From assembly GCA_025934075.1 (NCBI GenBank), contig JAICYT010000007.1, forward strand, positions 1-39,950: DNA of 39,950 nucleotides. The letters run 5' to 3'. The stretch's first letter is position 1. Each line of letters starts with the position of its first letter. Positions 17,505-26,800 of this stretch are shown piece by piece. This stretch comes from Gemmatimonadaceae bacterium (GTDB taxonomy: Bacteria > Gemmatimonadota > Gemmatimonadetes > Gemmatimonadales > Gemmatimonadaceae). The notes beneath the pieces are model-generated. The model had not been told where the DNA came from, ran no database searches, and saw nothing but the letters and a program-made list of their open reading frames with translations. A program made the translations under genes and the position numbers.

Positions 17505-20500
17505 TTCGACGCCGCGACCGACTTCATCTCCTTCTCGACGGCCACGAGCTCCGCCTTCGCGTCAGCTACGACTTGGCGTTGTGTCGTCGTTGGCGGTAGG
17601 AAGCTTCCCTGCTGCGCCCCAGTGCCATTGAAGAATCGCGCCACGCCACCGAGCTTCGCGCGTACTCCATCGCGACCGCCCGTCAGTCGACGCTCGAGCG
17701 CGACGAGGTGGGTCGAATCGGCACCGGTCGTGGAAGCGCGACGCGATCGAAGGTCGGCCGCGCGCTGTTCTGTTTGCGTTTGGAGATTTTGGACGTCGAC
17801 AAGAAACGCTTCTCGCGCTTTCTGTTGTGCGAGCGTTGCGATACCCGCCGGGTCGCCACGAACCTCGAAGGTGCGCGAGGCCGTGTCGCCATCGACGTCC
17901 AGCGTAACAGTGTACGTGCCGGGCGCGACATACGGGCCGCGCAGTCCAATGTCGTGTGGCGGAACCGGAAGCTGCACGACCGCTTCGGCGCGCGCACGGC
18001 CGCCTCGTCCGCCACCCGCTCCCGCTTCCGGTGGCGGGCCTCCTTCTTCGCCACCGAATCCGCCCGCTCCCGCCGACGCTGGCGGCGGCGCGTGGCGCAG
18101 ATCCCACGACACGCGATGCAGCGCGTTGGGTGATGTCGGCCCATTCAGTTCGCGAATCACTTTGCCGCCGGTCCCGCGCACGATCATCCGCACTTTCTGC
18201 GCGGGCTTCGCCAGATGGTACGTGAACGTCGCGCCCTCCGCCGGATTCTCCGCGGTGTACATACTTTGTGCGGTGTTCGAGATGTCTTCCCAGTATTGCA
18301 GCAGCGTCGCGCGCGGCACCGCGAAGAGATGCATCGGCTTGCTCGCGATGGCCGCCGACCAATCCGCGATCGGCGATGCGTCGTCGAGAATCCAGACGCT
18401 GCGACCGTGCGTAGCGAGGATGAGGTCTTTCGTGCGCGGATGGATGACGATGTCGTCGTAGCGCGTGGTTGGCAGATTGGCGGCGAGTCTCGTCCAGTGC
18501 GCGCCGCTGTCATTGCTCACGAACAGGTAGCGCTCTGTTCCGGCGAACACCACGTTCGCTTTGCCCGGATATTCTTGGATGCTGCGCACCGAGCCGTCAG
18601 TCGGCAGTCCGCTCGTGATCGATTTCCATGTCTTGCCGAAGTCGGTCGTGCGAACGATGTACGGCGCGAAGTCGCCAACGCGATGCTGATCGAACGCGAC
18701 GTACGCCGTGCCTCGTGACGCGCTCGATGCGACGATGCGCGAAACGTAGCTGCCGTCGTGAACTCCAGCATTCGTGATCGCGGCGCTCAGCTCGTGCCAG
18801 GTTTTCCCAGCGTCGGTCGAGAGCTGGACGTTGCCGTCGTCAGTGCCAACCCACAGGACCTTTGCATCAATTGGCGACTCGGCGATTGCTGTGAGTTGGC
18901 TGAAAGAGGATTCGCCATCGTTCTTCGAGATCTTGATGTCTTTGTCGCGCACGCCCATGAGCGTGAGCGTGTCGCGATTGATCTTCCGCGTCAGATCCTC
19001 CGTGCGCGTCCACGTCGAGCCGAAGTCTTTCGAGATGAAGAGGCGATTGCCGCCGAGGTAGACCGTTCCGGCCGTGTGTCGCGATGCAGCGAGCGGTGCG
19101 TCCCAATCCCAGCGATACGCTGAATCGCCTTTCGGAGGTTGGGGCTTGATGTCGAGCCGATCGCCGGTCTCGGGATCGAAGCGCTGCACGTTGCCACCAT
19201 CGGACGATGTGTAGACCACGCGATACCCCGCTTTGTCCACCGCCTGACCGGTGCCGTCGCTGAAGCCGATCTGCTTCCAGTCTTGATTCAGAATGCCCAG
19301 CCAGTGACGCGTCGCGCTCGGCCCCATCCACGAGTGCGTGTCCTGCAAGCCGCCGTAAATCCAATATGGATCGCGATCGTCCACGGCGATTTTATAGAAC
19401 TGTCCAATCGGAATGTTGTTCTCGCGCACGTAGGTGAGACCCAAATCCCAGCTTTCGTGCAAGCCGCCGTCGCCGCCGACCAGCGTGTGTCGCGTGTCGC
19501 GCGGATCGATCCACATCGTATGATGATCGGTCTTGAGACCAACGTCGTACGTCGGCGAGTTCGGCATGTTCTCGAACGTTGCGCCGCCGTCTTCGCTCTT
19601 GAAGATCGTGACGCCGAGCTCCCAGATGCGCTTGTCATTCGTGGGATCGATGTACGGCGCGCTGAAGTACATCGGACGCGGATTGGAGCGACTCATCTTT
19701 TTCCACGTCGCGCCCGCGTCTTCGCTACGATACGTGCCCGACTCCGTCGCATGCTCGACGAGCGCGATCACCACATTGGGATTCGACTGCGCGATCGCGA
19801 GCGCGATGCGGCCTTTGTCGCCGGCGGGGATTCCATTCTCGAGTTTCTTCCAGGTCGCGCCGGCATCAGTCGTCTTGTAGATCGCGCTGCCCGGCCCGCC
19901 GCCGTTGTAGCCAAATGTGCTGCGCAAACGTTGATACGTCGCCGCGTAGAGCACATTCGGGTCGCGCGGATCCATCGCGAGATCAGTGGCGCCGGTCAGC
20001 GTGTCGACGTAGAGAACCTTCGTCCACGTTTTGCCGGCGTCGGTCGTCTTGAACACACCGCGCTCGGGATTCGGTTTCCACAAATTTCCGGCAGCGGCAA
20101 CGTACGCGACGTTTGCGTCGGTTGGATGCAGCACGACGCGACCGATCTGTCGCGTCTCTTCCAGCCCGACGTGCTGCCAAGTCGCGCCGCCGTTAGTCGA
20201 GCGGTACACGCCGCCACCCCACGACGTGCTCTGTCGATTGTTCTGCTCTCCAGTTCCCGCCCAAATGATCTGCGAGTTGCCGGCGAAGATCGCGAGGTCG
20301 CCGAACGTGTTGTCGGGTTGTCCGTCGAAGATTGGCGCCCAGAACGTGCCGTGATTCGTCGTCTTCCAAATGCCGCCCGACGCCGCCGCGACATATATAG
20401 TAGACGGATCTTTGGGATCGACCTCGATGTCGTGGATGCGGCCACCGGTGGCCGCGGGTCCGATCGACCGGACGTGTAGTAAGTCAAATGGCGACTGAGC

Positions 20501-20554
20501 GATCGCGGTGGCTGGAACGAGCGCGACAATGGCGAAGCGGAGAGCGATGCGCAC
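17501..20554 (-). CDS. Secreted sortilin/VPS10-like beta-propeller protein
   Basis: A 1017-residue exported protein with a signal peptide at 1-20 (ending TAIAQ). Residues about 30-760 carry repeated Asp-boxes (STNGGATW at 119-126; later TTDAGKTW, TTDAGATW, SEDAGATW, SEDGGATF and STDAGKTW), giving a large beta-propeller. A Gly/Glu/Pro-rich linker lies at about 820-850, followed by a small beta domain (YVAPGTYTVTLDVDGDTASR) and a helical tail. It is the first gene of the minus-strand operon that continues into the amidase (4-base overlap) and probably the S9 peptidase. The start is GTG; its GGAG ribosome binding site lies inside a hairpin (20558-20595). Enzymatic activity is not evident, so a substrate-capture role in extracellular peptide degradation is a guess. 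Confidence 0.85.
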   Translation of the reverse strand: MRIALRFAIVALVPATAIAQSPFDLLHVRSIGPAATGGRIHDIEVDPKDPSTIYVAAASGGIWKTTNHGTFWAPIFDGQPDNTFGDLAIFAGNSQIIWAGTGEQNNRQSTSWGGGVYRSTNGGATWQHVGLEETRQIGRVVLHPTDANVAYVAAAGNLWKPNPERGVFKTTDAGKTWTKVLYVDTLTGATDLAMDPRDPNVLYAATYQRLRSTFGYNGGGPGSAIYKTTDAGATWKKLENGIPAGDKGRIALAIAQSNPNVVIALVEHATESGTYRSEDAGATWKKMSRSNPRPMYFSAPYIDPTNDKRIWELGVTIFKSEDGGATFENMPNSPTYDVGLKTDHHTMWIDPRDTRHTLVGGDGGLHESWDLGLTYVRENNIPIGQFYKIAVDDRDPYWIYGGLQDTHSWMGPSATRHWLGILNQDWKQIGFSDGTGQAVDKAGYRVVYTSSDGGNVQRFDPETGDRLDIKPQPPKGDSAYRWDWDAPLAASRHTAGTVYLGGNRLFISKDFGSTWTRTEDLTRKINRDTLTLMGVRDKDIKISKNDGESSFSQLTAIAESPIDAKVLWVGTDDGNVQLSTDAGKTWHELSAAITNAGVHDGSYVSRIVASSASRGTAYVAFDQHRVGDFAPYIVRTTDFGKTWKSITSGLPTDGSVRSIQEYPGKANVVFAGTERYLFVSNDSGAHWTRLAANLPTTRYDDIVIHPRTKDLILATHGRSVWILDDASPIADWSAAIASKPMHLFAVPRATLLQYWEDISNTAQSMYTAENPAEGATFTYHLAKPAQKVRMIVRGTGGKVIRELNGPTSPNALHRVSWDLRHAPPPASAGAGGFGGEEGGPPPEAGAGGGRGGRARAEAVVQLPVPPHDIGLRGPYVAPGTYTVTLDVDGDTASRTFEVRGDPAGIATLAQQKAREAFLVDVQNLQTQTEQRAADLRSRRASTTGADSTHLVALERRLTGGRDGVRAKLGGVARFFNGTGAQQGSFLPPTTTQRQVVADAKAELVAVEKEMKSVAASK

Positions 20555-20557
20555 GAC

Positions 20558-20595
20558 GAGCGACTCCGATGGTGGGAGAAGAGTGGGAGTCGCTC
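20558..20595 (-). promoter_or_regulatory. Leader hairpin covering the ribosome binding site
   Basis: A 10-base perfect inverted repeat (GAGCGACTCC and GGAGTCGCTC) with an 18-base loop lies 4-41 bases upstream of the GTG start of the VPS10-like gene. On the mRNA the 3' arm contains the GGAG that would serve as Shine-Dalgarno, so the folded leader would hide it. This is a candidate translational switch. Confidence 0.5.
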
Positions 20596-20597
20596 AA

Positions 20598-20616
20598 TGT
20601 GTCGAGCGGATGAGTG
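20598..20616 (-). repeat. 19-base motif upstream of VPS10-like gene (copy 2)
   Basis: TGTGTCGAGCGGATGAGTG (plus-strand reading) differs by one base from the copy at 15585-15603. It lies directly upstream of the leader hairpin, 43 bases from the start codon. Confidence 0.5.
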
Positions 20617-20714
20617 TTACGAAAGTCCGCCGGTTGTGCGGATCGCGCTTGCGCCGCGCTCCCTCGCGCGCCATCCATTAATTGTCAGCTGCCGGCTAGA
20701 CCCAGGAGGTCCAT

Positions 20715-20882
20715 ATGAAGAAGAAAGGCAATCGTTCGATCCCGGATTTCTCGCGAAAGCGTCCAAGCTCGCCGACAGTGCCGTTGAATCAGCAGCAGCC
20801 GACGCCAGTTCGCGCGGCACCGCCGTCGCCGATCGTCAAGCCGCACTCGACGTCATCGAAATCGGGTCGCCGCGGCTCGTAG
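20715..20882 (+). CDS. Small basic Pro/Ser-rich protein (55 residues)
   Basis: An unrecognised 55-residue protein, very basic, beginning MKKKGNRSIPDFSRKRPSSP, with a Gln/Pro-rich middle (PLNQQQPTPVR) and ending SSKSGRRGS. It has no hydrophobic segment and is probably disordered; the charge suggests nucleic-acid or ribosome binding, which is inference. The case that it is real rests on a perfect AGGAGGT five bases before the ATG, the strongest ribosome binding site in the window. The frame is clean, with a TAG stop. It is transcribed away from the VPS10-like operon and converges on the histidine kinase gene. No promoter could be assigned with confidence in the upstream 160 bases. Confidence 0.65.
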   Translation: MKKKGNRSIPDFSRKRPSSPTVPLNQQQPTPVRAAPPSPIVKPHSTSSKSGRRGS

Positions 20883-20955
20883 CTGGATCATCGCTCGTGC
20901 GGGTCGCGGCGGCGTTCCGCATGGGATGCACCGCGAGGGCTTTTAGCTCCGCGCG

Positions 20956-22506
20956 TCAAGCATCGGGGGCCGCTCGCAGTCGCATCGTCAGCCGTGCGCC
21001 CCCATCGGGGGTATTGTCCGCGTGCACCGTTCCTCCGAACTCCTGCACGAAACGGTGGACCAGGGCGAGGCCAAGACCGGTGCCGGTACCGATTGCCTTC
21101 GTTGTATAGAACGGATCGAATGCGCGATGCGGCTGCTGAAACCCCGCTCCCTCATCTTCGAAGACTAACAACACCGAAGTGCCGTCGCGAGTCGCTTCGA
21201 TGCGCAGCGCCGTGCCATCACCGTCGCGGAGCGCGTCGAGGGCGTTGTTCGCGATGTTGATGACCGCATGCTGAAGCTTCTGCGCCTGCGCGACGACGTA
21301 GAGATCGTCCGCGACATGAAGCTCGATCGTCTTTTCCGCTTGTGCGAACACGTGTCGCCGAAGCCCAACCGCCACCTCGACCGCGCCGAGCAAGTGAACG
21401 TGCTCGAGTTGCTCCGTCGACTGCCGGGCGAAGTGTAAGAGATTTCGCACGAGATCACGCGCACGCAGTGATTCGGCCACCAAGGGTCCGACCATACTTT
21501 CGCACAACTCGCGTGCCTTCGGGTCATCGGAATCCGCGAGATCCATCTTGATGCATTCGGCAATGCCGAGGATGCCCGCGAGCGGATTGTTCAGCTCGTG
21601 GGCAAGACCCGCCAACATCTCGCCCATCGCGCGCAGCTTCTCGTGTTGCACGAGCTCTTGTTGGGCGCGGCGCAGGTCGTCGAGCGTTTGAGTCAACTCG
21701 CGATTCCTCGCGTGCAGCTCTTCCCGAGAATGCCGGATGCGGTCGGCCATTCCGTCGAAGCCGTCAGCGACGAGCTGGAACTCCTGATATCGCTGCGGCG
21801 CAACGCGCACGTGATCGGCGCCTTCACTGAGCTCGCGCACCGCGGTCGACAGATCGTAGAGCGGTAGCATCACCCGCCGCCGCAGCAGATGCGCCAAGAG
21901 AATCGCCGCGAGCGCGAACGCGAGCGCAACGGCTCCCGTCGCCATCTGCAATCGATGCAATGCAGCCTCTTGTTCTGCGCGCAGCACCAATCGCTGATGG
22001 TCGCGCTCGGCGATGAAGCTCCGAACTGATTGCTCGAGCGCCGCGGCTTGCGCGGTGAGTGTTCCCACGCGCGCGCGTGCCGCTGACGAATCGCCGCTCG
22101 ACAACAGATCGAATGCGTGCTGCGCCGCGACCTCGAAATCCTGATGCGCCTCCTTGATCGCCTCCACTTTGAGGCGCGCGCTCAGCGGCATTTCGCGAAA
22201 TAGATATTGCCGAATCTCCGCGTACACCTGCTGTCCGCGATCATGAAACTCGGCCAGGCCCGCCGCGCTCGGCTTCTCGAGGTAGCGATACGCCAGTAAC
22301 TGCTGGCCATATGACGAGCTCACGATTGCGTCGGCAATTTGTTCCTCGGCCATCGATTGCTCTGTACCGTTGTCGACCTCTTTGTGTATGGAGTTGGAGA
22401 GCGACACGAAGGTCAACACCGATGCCGTCACGATGACGCCGAACGTAATGGCGCTGACGAACATCACCTGTCGCAGCGAACGCCGGCGCGCCTTCATGCC
22501 GTTCAC
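20956..22506 (-). CDS. Membrane sensor histidine kinase
   Basis: A 516-residue sensor kinase. Transmembrane segments lie at about 15-36 and 188-206, enclosing a roughly 150-residue helical periplasmic sensor. A HAMP linker (about 207-262) and coiled coil (264-290) follow. The phosphoacceptor is His303 in GLAHELNNPLAG. The ATP-binding domain shows the N-box (NIANNALDAL, 417-426), G1 (DEGAG, 451-455), F-box (FDPFYTTK) and G2 (GTGTGLGL, 473-480). Architecture and the HELNNPL motif place it with NtrB-like kinases. Its ATG overlaps the stop of the upstream binding-lipoprotein gene by 4 bases, so they are coupled and probably work as one ligand sensor. No response regulator is present in the window. 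Confidence 0.93.
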   Translation of the reverse strand: MNGMKARRRSLRQVMFVSAITFGVIVTASVLTFVSLSNSIHKEVDNGTEQSMAEEQIADAIVSSSYGQQLLAYRYLEKPSAAGLAEFHDRGQQVYAEIRQYLFREMPLSARLKVEAIKEAHQDFEVAAQHAFDLLSSGDSSAARARVGTLTAQAAALEQSVRSFIAERDHQRLVLRAEQEAALHRLQMATGAVALAFALAAILLAHLLRRRVMLPLYDLSTAVRELSEGADHVRVAPQRYQEFQLVADGFDGMADRIRHSREELHARNRELTQTLDDLRRAQQELVQHEKLRAMGEMLAGLAHELNNPLAGILGIAECIKMDLADSDDPKARELCESMVGPLVAESLRARDLVRNLLHFARQSTEQLEHVHLLGAVEVAVGLRRHVFAQAEKTIELHVADDLYVVAQAQKLQHAVINIANNALDALRDGDGTALRIEATRDGTSVLLVFEDEGAGFQQPHRAFDPFYTTKAIGTGTGLGLALVHRFVQEFGGTVHADNTPDGGARLTMRLRAAPDA

Positions 22507-23630
22507 CGGTGCGACCGGGGTAACGAGACCGCCACGTCGACGGCTTTCGACCCCGTAGACGTGACTTCCGCGACATAGTATGACGGACTCGGATCTCCAT
22601 GTGCGTCGAATGTGATCGGTCCCGAGATACCCGGAAATGCCGGCCGCGTCGAGCCGAGCTCGGACAGATAATTGCGAATCGCCTCGCGATCATCGCCTCC
22701 ATCTCGGATTGCCTCGGCGAGCAATCGCACCGCCTGATAGGCCATCAGGTACTGGTCGGTGTACTCCTCGCCGGCCCAGATCCGATTGAACCGCTCTCGC
22801 AGGGCCTGCTCGGCGGGCGTTGGATTTCCGATGTCGAGGAAGCGAATGTATCGCACGCCGACGATTCCTCCGGTCGTGTCGACCCGGAGTCCAGGACCGC
22901 TGAAACCATCGCTCGCCAACACGCGAAGGTGCGGCAGCTCTGCGCGCAGTGTCGGCAGCAGACGTCGAAGTTCCGGCGCTCTGCCGAGCCACACGAGCAA
23001 TCGCGGACGGGAGCGCGCAATTGCGTGGGCGACATCAGCGATGTCGTCGAAACCCTTGCCGTCTGAATACGGACCTTCGTACACTGGAGAGATGCCACGC
23101 GCCGACAGACCTCGAACGAACGTTTCATGCAGCGCGCGACCATAGTCGTCATTGACGTACGCAAGCGCGGTCCGTGGATGCGTCGAATCGGCGAGCACGA
23201 TGCTGGCGAGGAATGCGCCTTGATGAGAATCGCTCGCGACGAGTCGGAAGCTGTAGCGACCCGCTTGGCTAAATAGCGGCGCCGTTGTCGTCGGCGCGAT
23301 CTGCACCAGGTGATGCTCGTTGTAGACTTGCGCCGCCGCGAGACTCGCGCTGCTGTTCGTGTGGCCGACCACCGCGAGGATTGTTGGATCGGTCGCCAAA
23401 CTTTCTGCGGCCGCCAGTGCCACCTTGGCCGACGTCGATGATAGTCCGCGCAGGATTTGCAGCTGAAGTGGATGGCCGCGAATTCCACCCTCTGCATTCA
23501 CATCGGTCGCGGCTAGAGTCGCTCCGCGCTCTCCATCGCCGTCGAGCACGAGGCCGATCCGAATCGGCTTGGGCGAGCCGCAGCCAACGCTCACCAAGCA
23601 GGAGATCGCGACCAATAGAAGTCGTCGCAT
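22503..23630 (-). CDS. Periplasmic ligand-binding lipoprotein (Peripla_BP_6 type)
   Basis: A 375-residue type I periplasmic binding protein related to the Leu/Ile/Val-binding components of branched-chain amino acid ABC transporters. The chosen ATG gives a lipoprotein signal MRRLLLVAISCLVSVGCGSP with lipidated Cys17. The mature part starts IRIGLVLDGDGERGATLAAT, contains DVNAEGGIRGHPLQL, and has the hinge-like VVGHTNSSASLAA and FRLVASDSHQG segments typical of the family. No transporter permease or ATPase is nearby. Instead the stop overlaps the kinase start by 4 bases, so its ligand is probably reported to the kinase. The longer frame, with 15 extra residues before the signal peptide, is rejected. 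The ligand is unknown; amino acids or amides are a family-based guess. Confidence 0.88.
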   Translation of the reverse strand: MRRLLLVAISCLVSVGCGSPKPIRIGLVLDGDGERGATLAATDVNAEGGIRGHPLQLQILRGLSSTSAKVALAAAESLATDPTILAVVGHTNSSASLAAAQVYNEHHLVQIAPTTTAPLFSQAGRYSFRLVASDSHQGAFLASIVLADSTHPRTALAYVNDDYGRALHETFVRGLSARGISPVYEGPYSDGKGFDDIADVAHAIARSRPRLLVWLGRAPELRRLLPTLRAELPHLRVLASDGFSGPGLRVDTTGGIVGVRYIRFLDIGNPTPAEQALRERFNRIWAGEEYTDQYLMAYQAVRLLAEAIRDGGDDREAIRNYLSELGSTRPAFPGISGPITFDAHGDPSPSYYVAEVTSTGSKAVDVAVSLPRSHR

Positions 23631-23812
23631 TGCTCGCAGCCTCATCGTCGCGGGGCACAGGAAACCAGCGGCCAAGTCCGGTGGACAGTCTCAAGTATCG
23701 GTCGCGGACCAGCCGGGCTTTACCGGTTTGTCGTCTTGTGTCACGATGGCGAGCCAAACCGTAGGTTGATGACGGTCAATGACTTGGGCGATTTGCCGAA
23801 GCCAGGCTCAGA

Positions 23813-23852
23813 CGACGAAGGGTCTACCGTCAGCCTGGTAGACCCTTCGTCG
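23813..23852 (-). terminator. 16-base-pair hairpin, terminator of the efflux operon
   Basis: CGACGAAGGGTCTACC pairs perfectly with GGTAGACCCTTCGTCG across an 8-base loop. It lies 26 bases past the stop of the RND gene and 180 bases upstream of the binding-lipoprotein gene. No U-run follows on the minus strand, so it resembles a strong hairpin without a classical tail. Confidence 0.6.
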
Positions 23853-23878
23853 CTACGCCAACGCCTCAGCGAATCGAA

Positions 23879-26800
23879 TCAGTCGCCGGTCGCGGGAATC
23901 GGATGCTCGGCCGTCATCTGCTTCGGCTTCCTGCCGACCCAGCGTGAGAACGTCTGTCGCCACTCATCCAGGATCTCATATCCCGTCGGAATCACCAGCA
24001 GGGTCAGGAACGTCGACGTGATCACGCCTCCCATGACTGCAACACCGAGTGGCGCGCGGAATTGCGCACCCTCGCCGCGGCCAAGGGCGACCGGGATCAT
24101 GCCGGCGATCAGCGCGAACGTCGTCATGAGAATCGGACGCAGACGAATCGAGCCAGCTTCGATCAGTGCGTCGCGGAGCGGAAGGCCACGCTCCTCGCGC
24201 GCCCATTTTGCGAAGTCGATCAACAGAATCGCGTTCTTCGCTACGATTCCCATGAGCAGGATCACTCCGATCAAGCTCATGATGTTGATCGTCATGCCGG
24301 TGATCGCCAGCGCAACCATCACGCCGATGAGCGACAGCGGGAGCGACATCAAGATCGCCACCGGATCGACGAATGACCCGAATTGCACGACGAGGATCAA
24401 ATACATCAGCAGCACGGCCAGCCCGAGCGCCGAAAAAATCTGCCCGAAGACTTCCGCCTGTGACTCGGCGTCTCCACCGATGGTGAAGCGCACCCCAGCC
24501 GGGAGCTGCATCTTCTCGAGTCGCGACTGAATATCTGCGGTGACATCTCCTGGCGCGCGCCCCGATGTGTTCAGCTCGACTGTCACGACTGGATCGCGAT
24601 TCAAGTGGTCGATGATCGCCGGACCAACGCCACTCTTGATCGACGCGACCTGACCAAGCGGCATCGTCGTCGGTATGCCGTCCGGACCAACCACCATCAT
24701 CGGCAGCTGCTCCAGGTCTGACGCGCGCTGACGCGATTCCGGCGTCAGTCGAATCGTGACCTTGCGCGACTTGCCCGACGGATCGATCCAGTAGCCTGCG
24801 TCGATGCCGGCGAAGGCTGGCCGCAGCGACTGCGCGACTTGACCAACCGTGAGACCAAGCGCGCCCGCAACGCCACGATTGAGATCGATCTCGAGCTCGG
24901 GCTTCTGGCCTTTCGTCGAAAGCCCGATGTCGACTGCGCCCGGCACCTTCTGCACTTCGGCGCGTACCATTTCCGCGGCCTGCGACAGAGCGGCGACGTC
25001 TTGTCCGCGAAGCTGAAGCTGGATCTGCTTGAATCCCGCGTTGAAGTCGCTCGTGAACACGGAGATCGTCGCGCCCGACATGCGTCCCGTTTCGTGACGA
25101 AGCTGCTCAGCGAGCTGCTCGATAGAGACGTGACGGTCACCTTTCGGCACGGTACGAACATAGATGTTTCCTTCATCCACGCCACCGGTCGCGCTGTTGC
25201 CCAGTGTGGCGTAGGTGTAGAGAACTTCGGGATGCGAGCGCGCGATGTTTGCCGCTTCTTGTGCTTTCAGGCGCGTGTACTCGAGGTTGGACCCCGGCGG
25301 CGTCTCGAGCGCCATGATGAATTCGGCGCGGTCGTCCTCAGGGAAAAATCCGGTGCCGACCGTGCGCAATGGTTTGACCTGCTGCGGCAACACCACGAAC
25401 GCCACAAGACCAAGTGCGACGATCGCAACCCGCCCAGTCCAATGAACACGACGCGTGTTGAGACCGAAGACGACGACGGCGATACCGACGAGCGATGCCG
25501 CCAACCCGGTTAGTCCGCGGGTCGGCAACAAGAACGACGCGAAGAAGGTCAACGTCGCGATCGTCACCATTGCGGCGCGGTGATCGAGCGCCCACGCGAT
25601 GACGTGCTTGTAGTTCTCCGCCTGACGATTGAACCACGCGTTGAACTTGTCGAGCTGCCGCGTAATCCAACCGCGCATGTGAGGCGGCTTGTGCGGATCC
25701 GGCCAGTACGCGGACAACATCGGGTCGAGCGAGAACGAAACGAAGAGCGACACCGCTACTGAACACGCGATGGTGAGCGCGAACGGCTTGAACCATTGGC
25801 CACCGATGCCTGGCATGAAGCCAATCGGCACGAACACGGCGAGAATCGAAAACGTCGTCGCGGCGACGGCGAGTCCGATCTCATCGGTGCCATCGTGCGC
25901 CGCTGTGAAATGGTCTTTCCCCATCTCGACGTGTCGCACGATGTTTTCGCGCACCACGATCGCGTCGTCGATCAGAATGCCGATCGCCAGCGACAGGCCG
26001 AGGAGCGACATCGTCTCGAGCTTGAACCCCATTGCCCAGACCGCGATGAAGCTCGCCAACACCGAGATCGGCAGCGCGACGCCGGTGATGACCGTCGAGC
26101 GCCACGAATTGAGGAACAGGAAGACGACGAGCACCGTGAGCACGGCACCGAGCACCAGGGCTTCTTCGACGTTTTTCACGGCATTCGTCACCCGGACGCC
26201 CGAGTCCTTCACCAGATCCATCGTCGTACCCTTCGGCAACGTCGTCTCGATCTGCGCCAAACGATCGCGCACCTTCGAGGCTACCTCAGTCGTGCTGTAC
26301 CCATTCGCCTTCTTGACGTCGATGCCAATCGCTTCTTGCTTGTTGTACACCGCGAGCGTTCGCGGCTCTTCAGTGGCATCCTTGATCGTCGCCACTTGGC
26401 CCAGTCGGACGAGCGCACCATTGCGGTCGGCGACGACGAGGTTCTCGAACTCTGCCGGGTTCTCCAATCGTCCACGGAGTCGAATTGCGCGTTCGTCCAG
26501 TTCTCCGTTCACACGACCGACCGGGGCGGCGAGATTCTGCGCCTCGAGCGCTTGCACCACTTGTGCGACGCTCACATTGGCCGCCTGTAGCTTGTGCGGA
26601 TCCACCTCGACCGTGAGCTCGCGCTCGACCTTCCCGAAGATCTGCACGTCAGCGACGCCCGGGATCGCGCGCAACTCACGCGTGATGCCGGGATCGGCGA
26701 TGCGCGTGAGCTCGGCCGGCGACAGCACCGACGACGAAATGGCAATGGAGACGATTGGCCGGTCGGTGTTATTGAACTTCTGAATGATCGGCTCTTTCAT

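Noticed and set aside
19139..20479. Long plus-strand open frame (446 codons)
   Set aside because: Antisense shadow of the second VPS10-like gene, with no ribosome binding site and Arg/Val/Asp-biased composition.
20675..20690. Minus-strand TGACAATTAAT resembling the tac promoter -35 region
   Set aside because: No -10 element follows at any usual spacing, so it is probably coincidence.
23813..23852. Long inverted repeat as an insertion-sequence end
   Set aside because: A single hairpin with an 8-base loop just past an operon end fits a terminator; no transposase or target duplication is present.
25689..26783. Plus-strand open frame (364 codons) opposite the RND gene
   Set aside because: Ser/Thr/Arg-biased shadow of a strongly supported RND permease.
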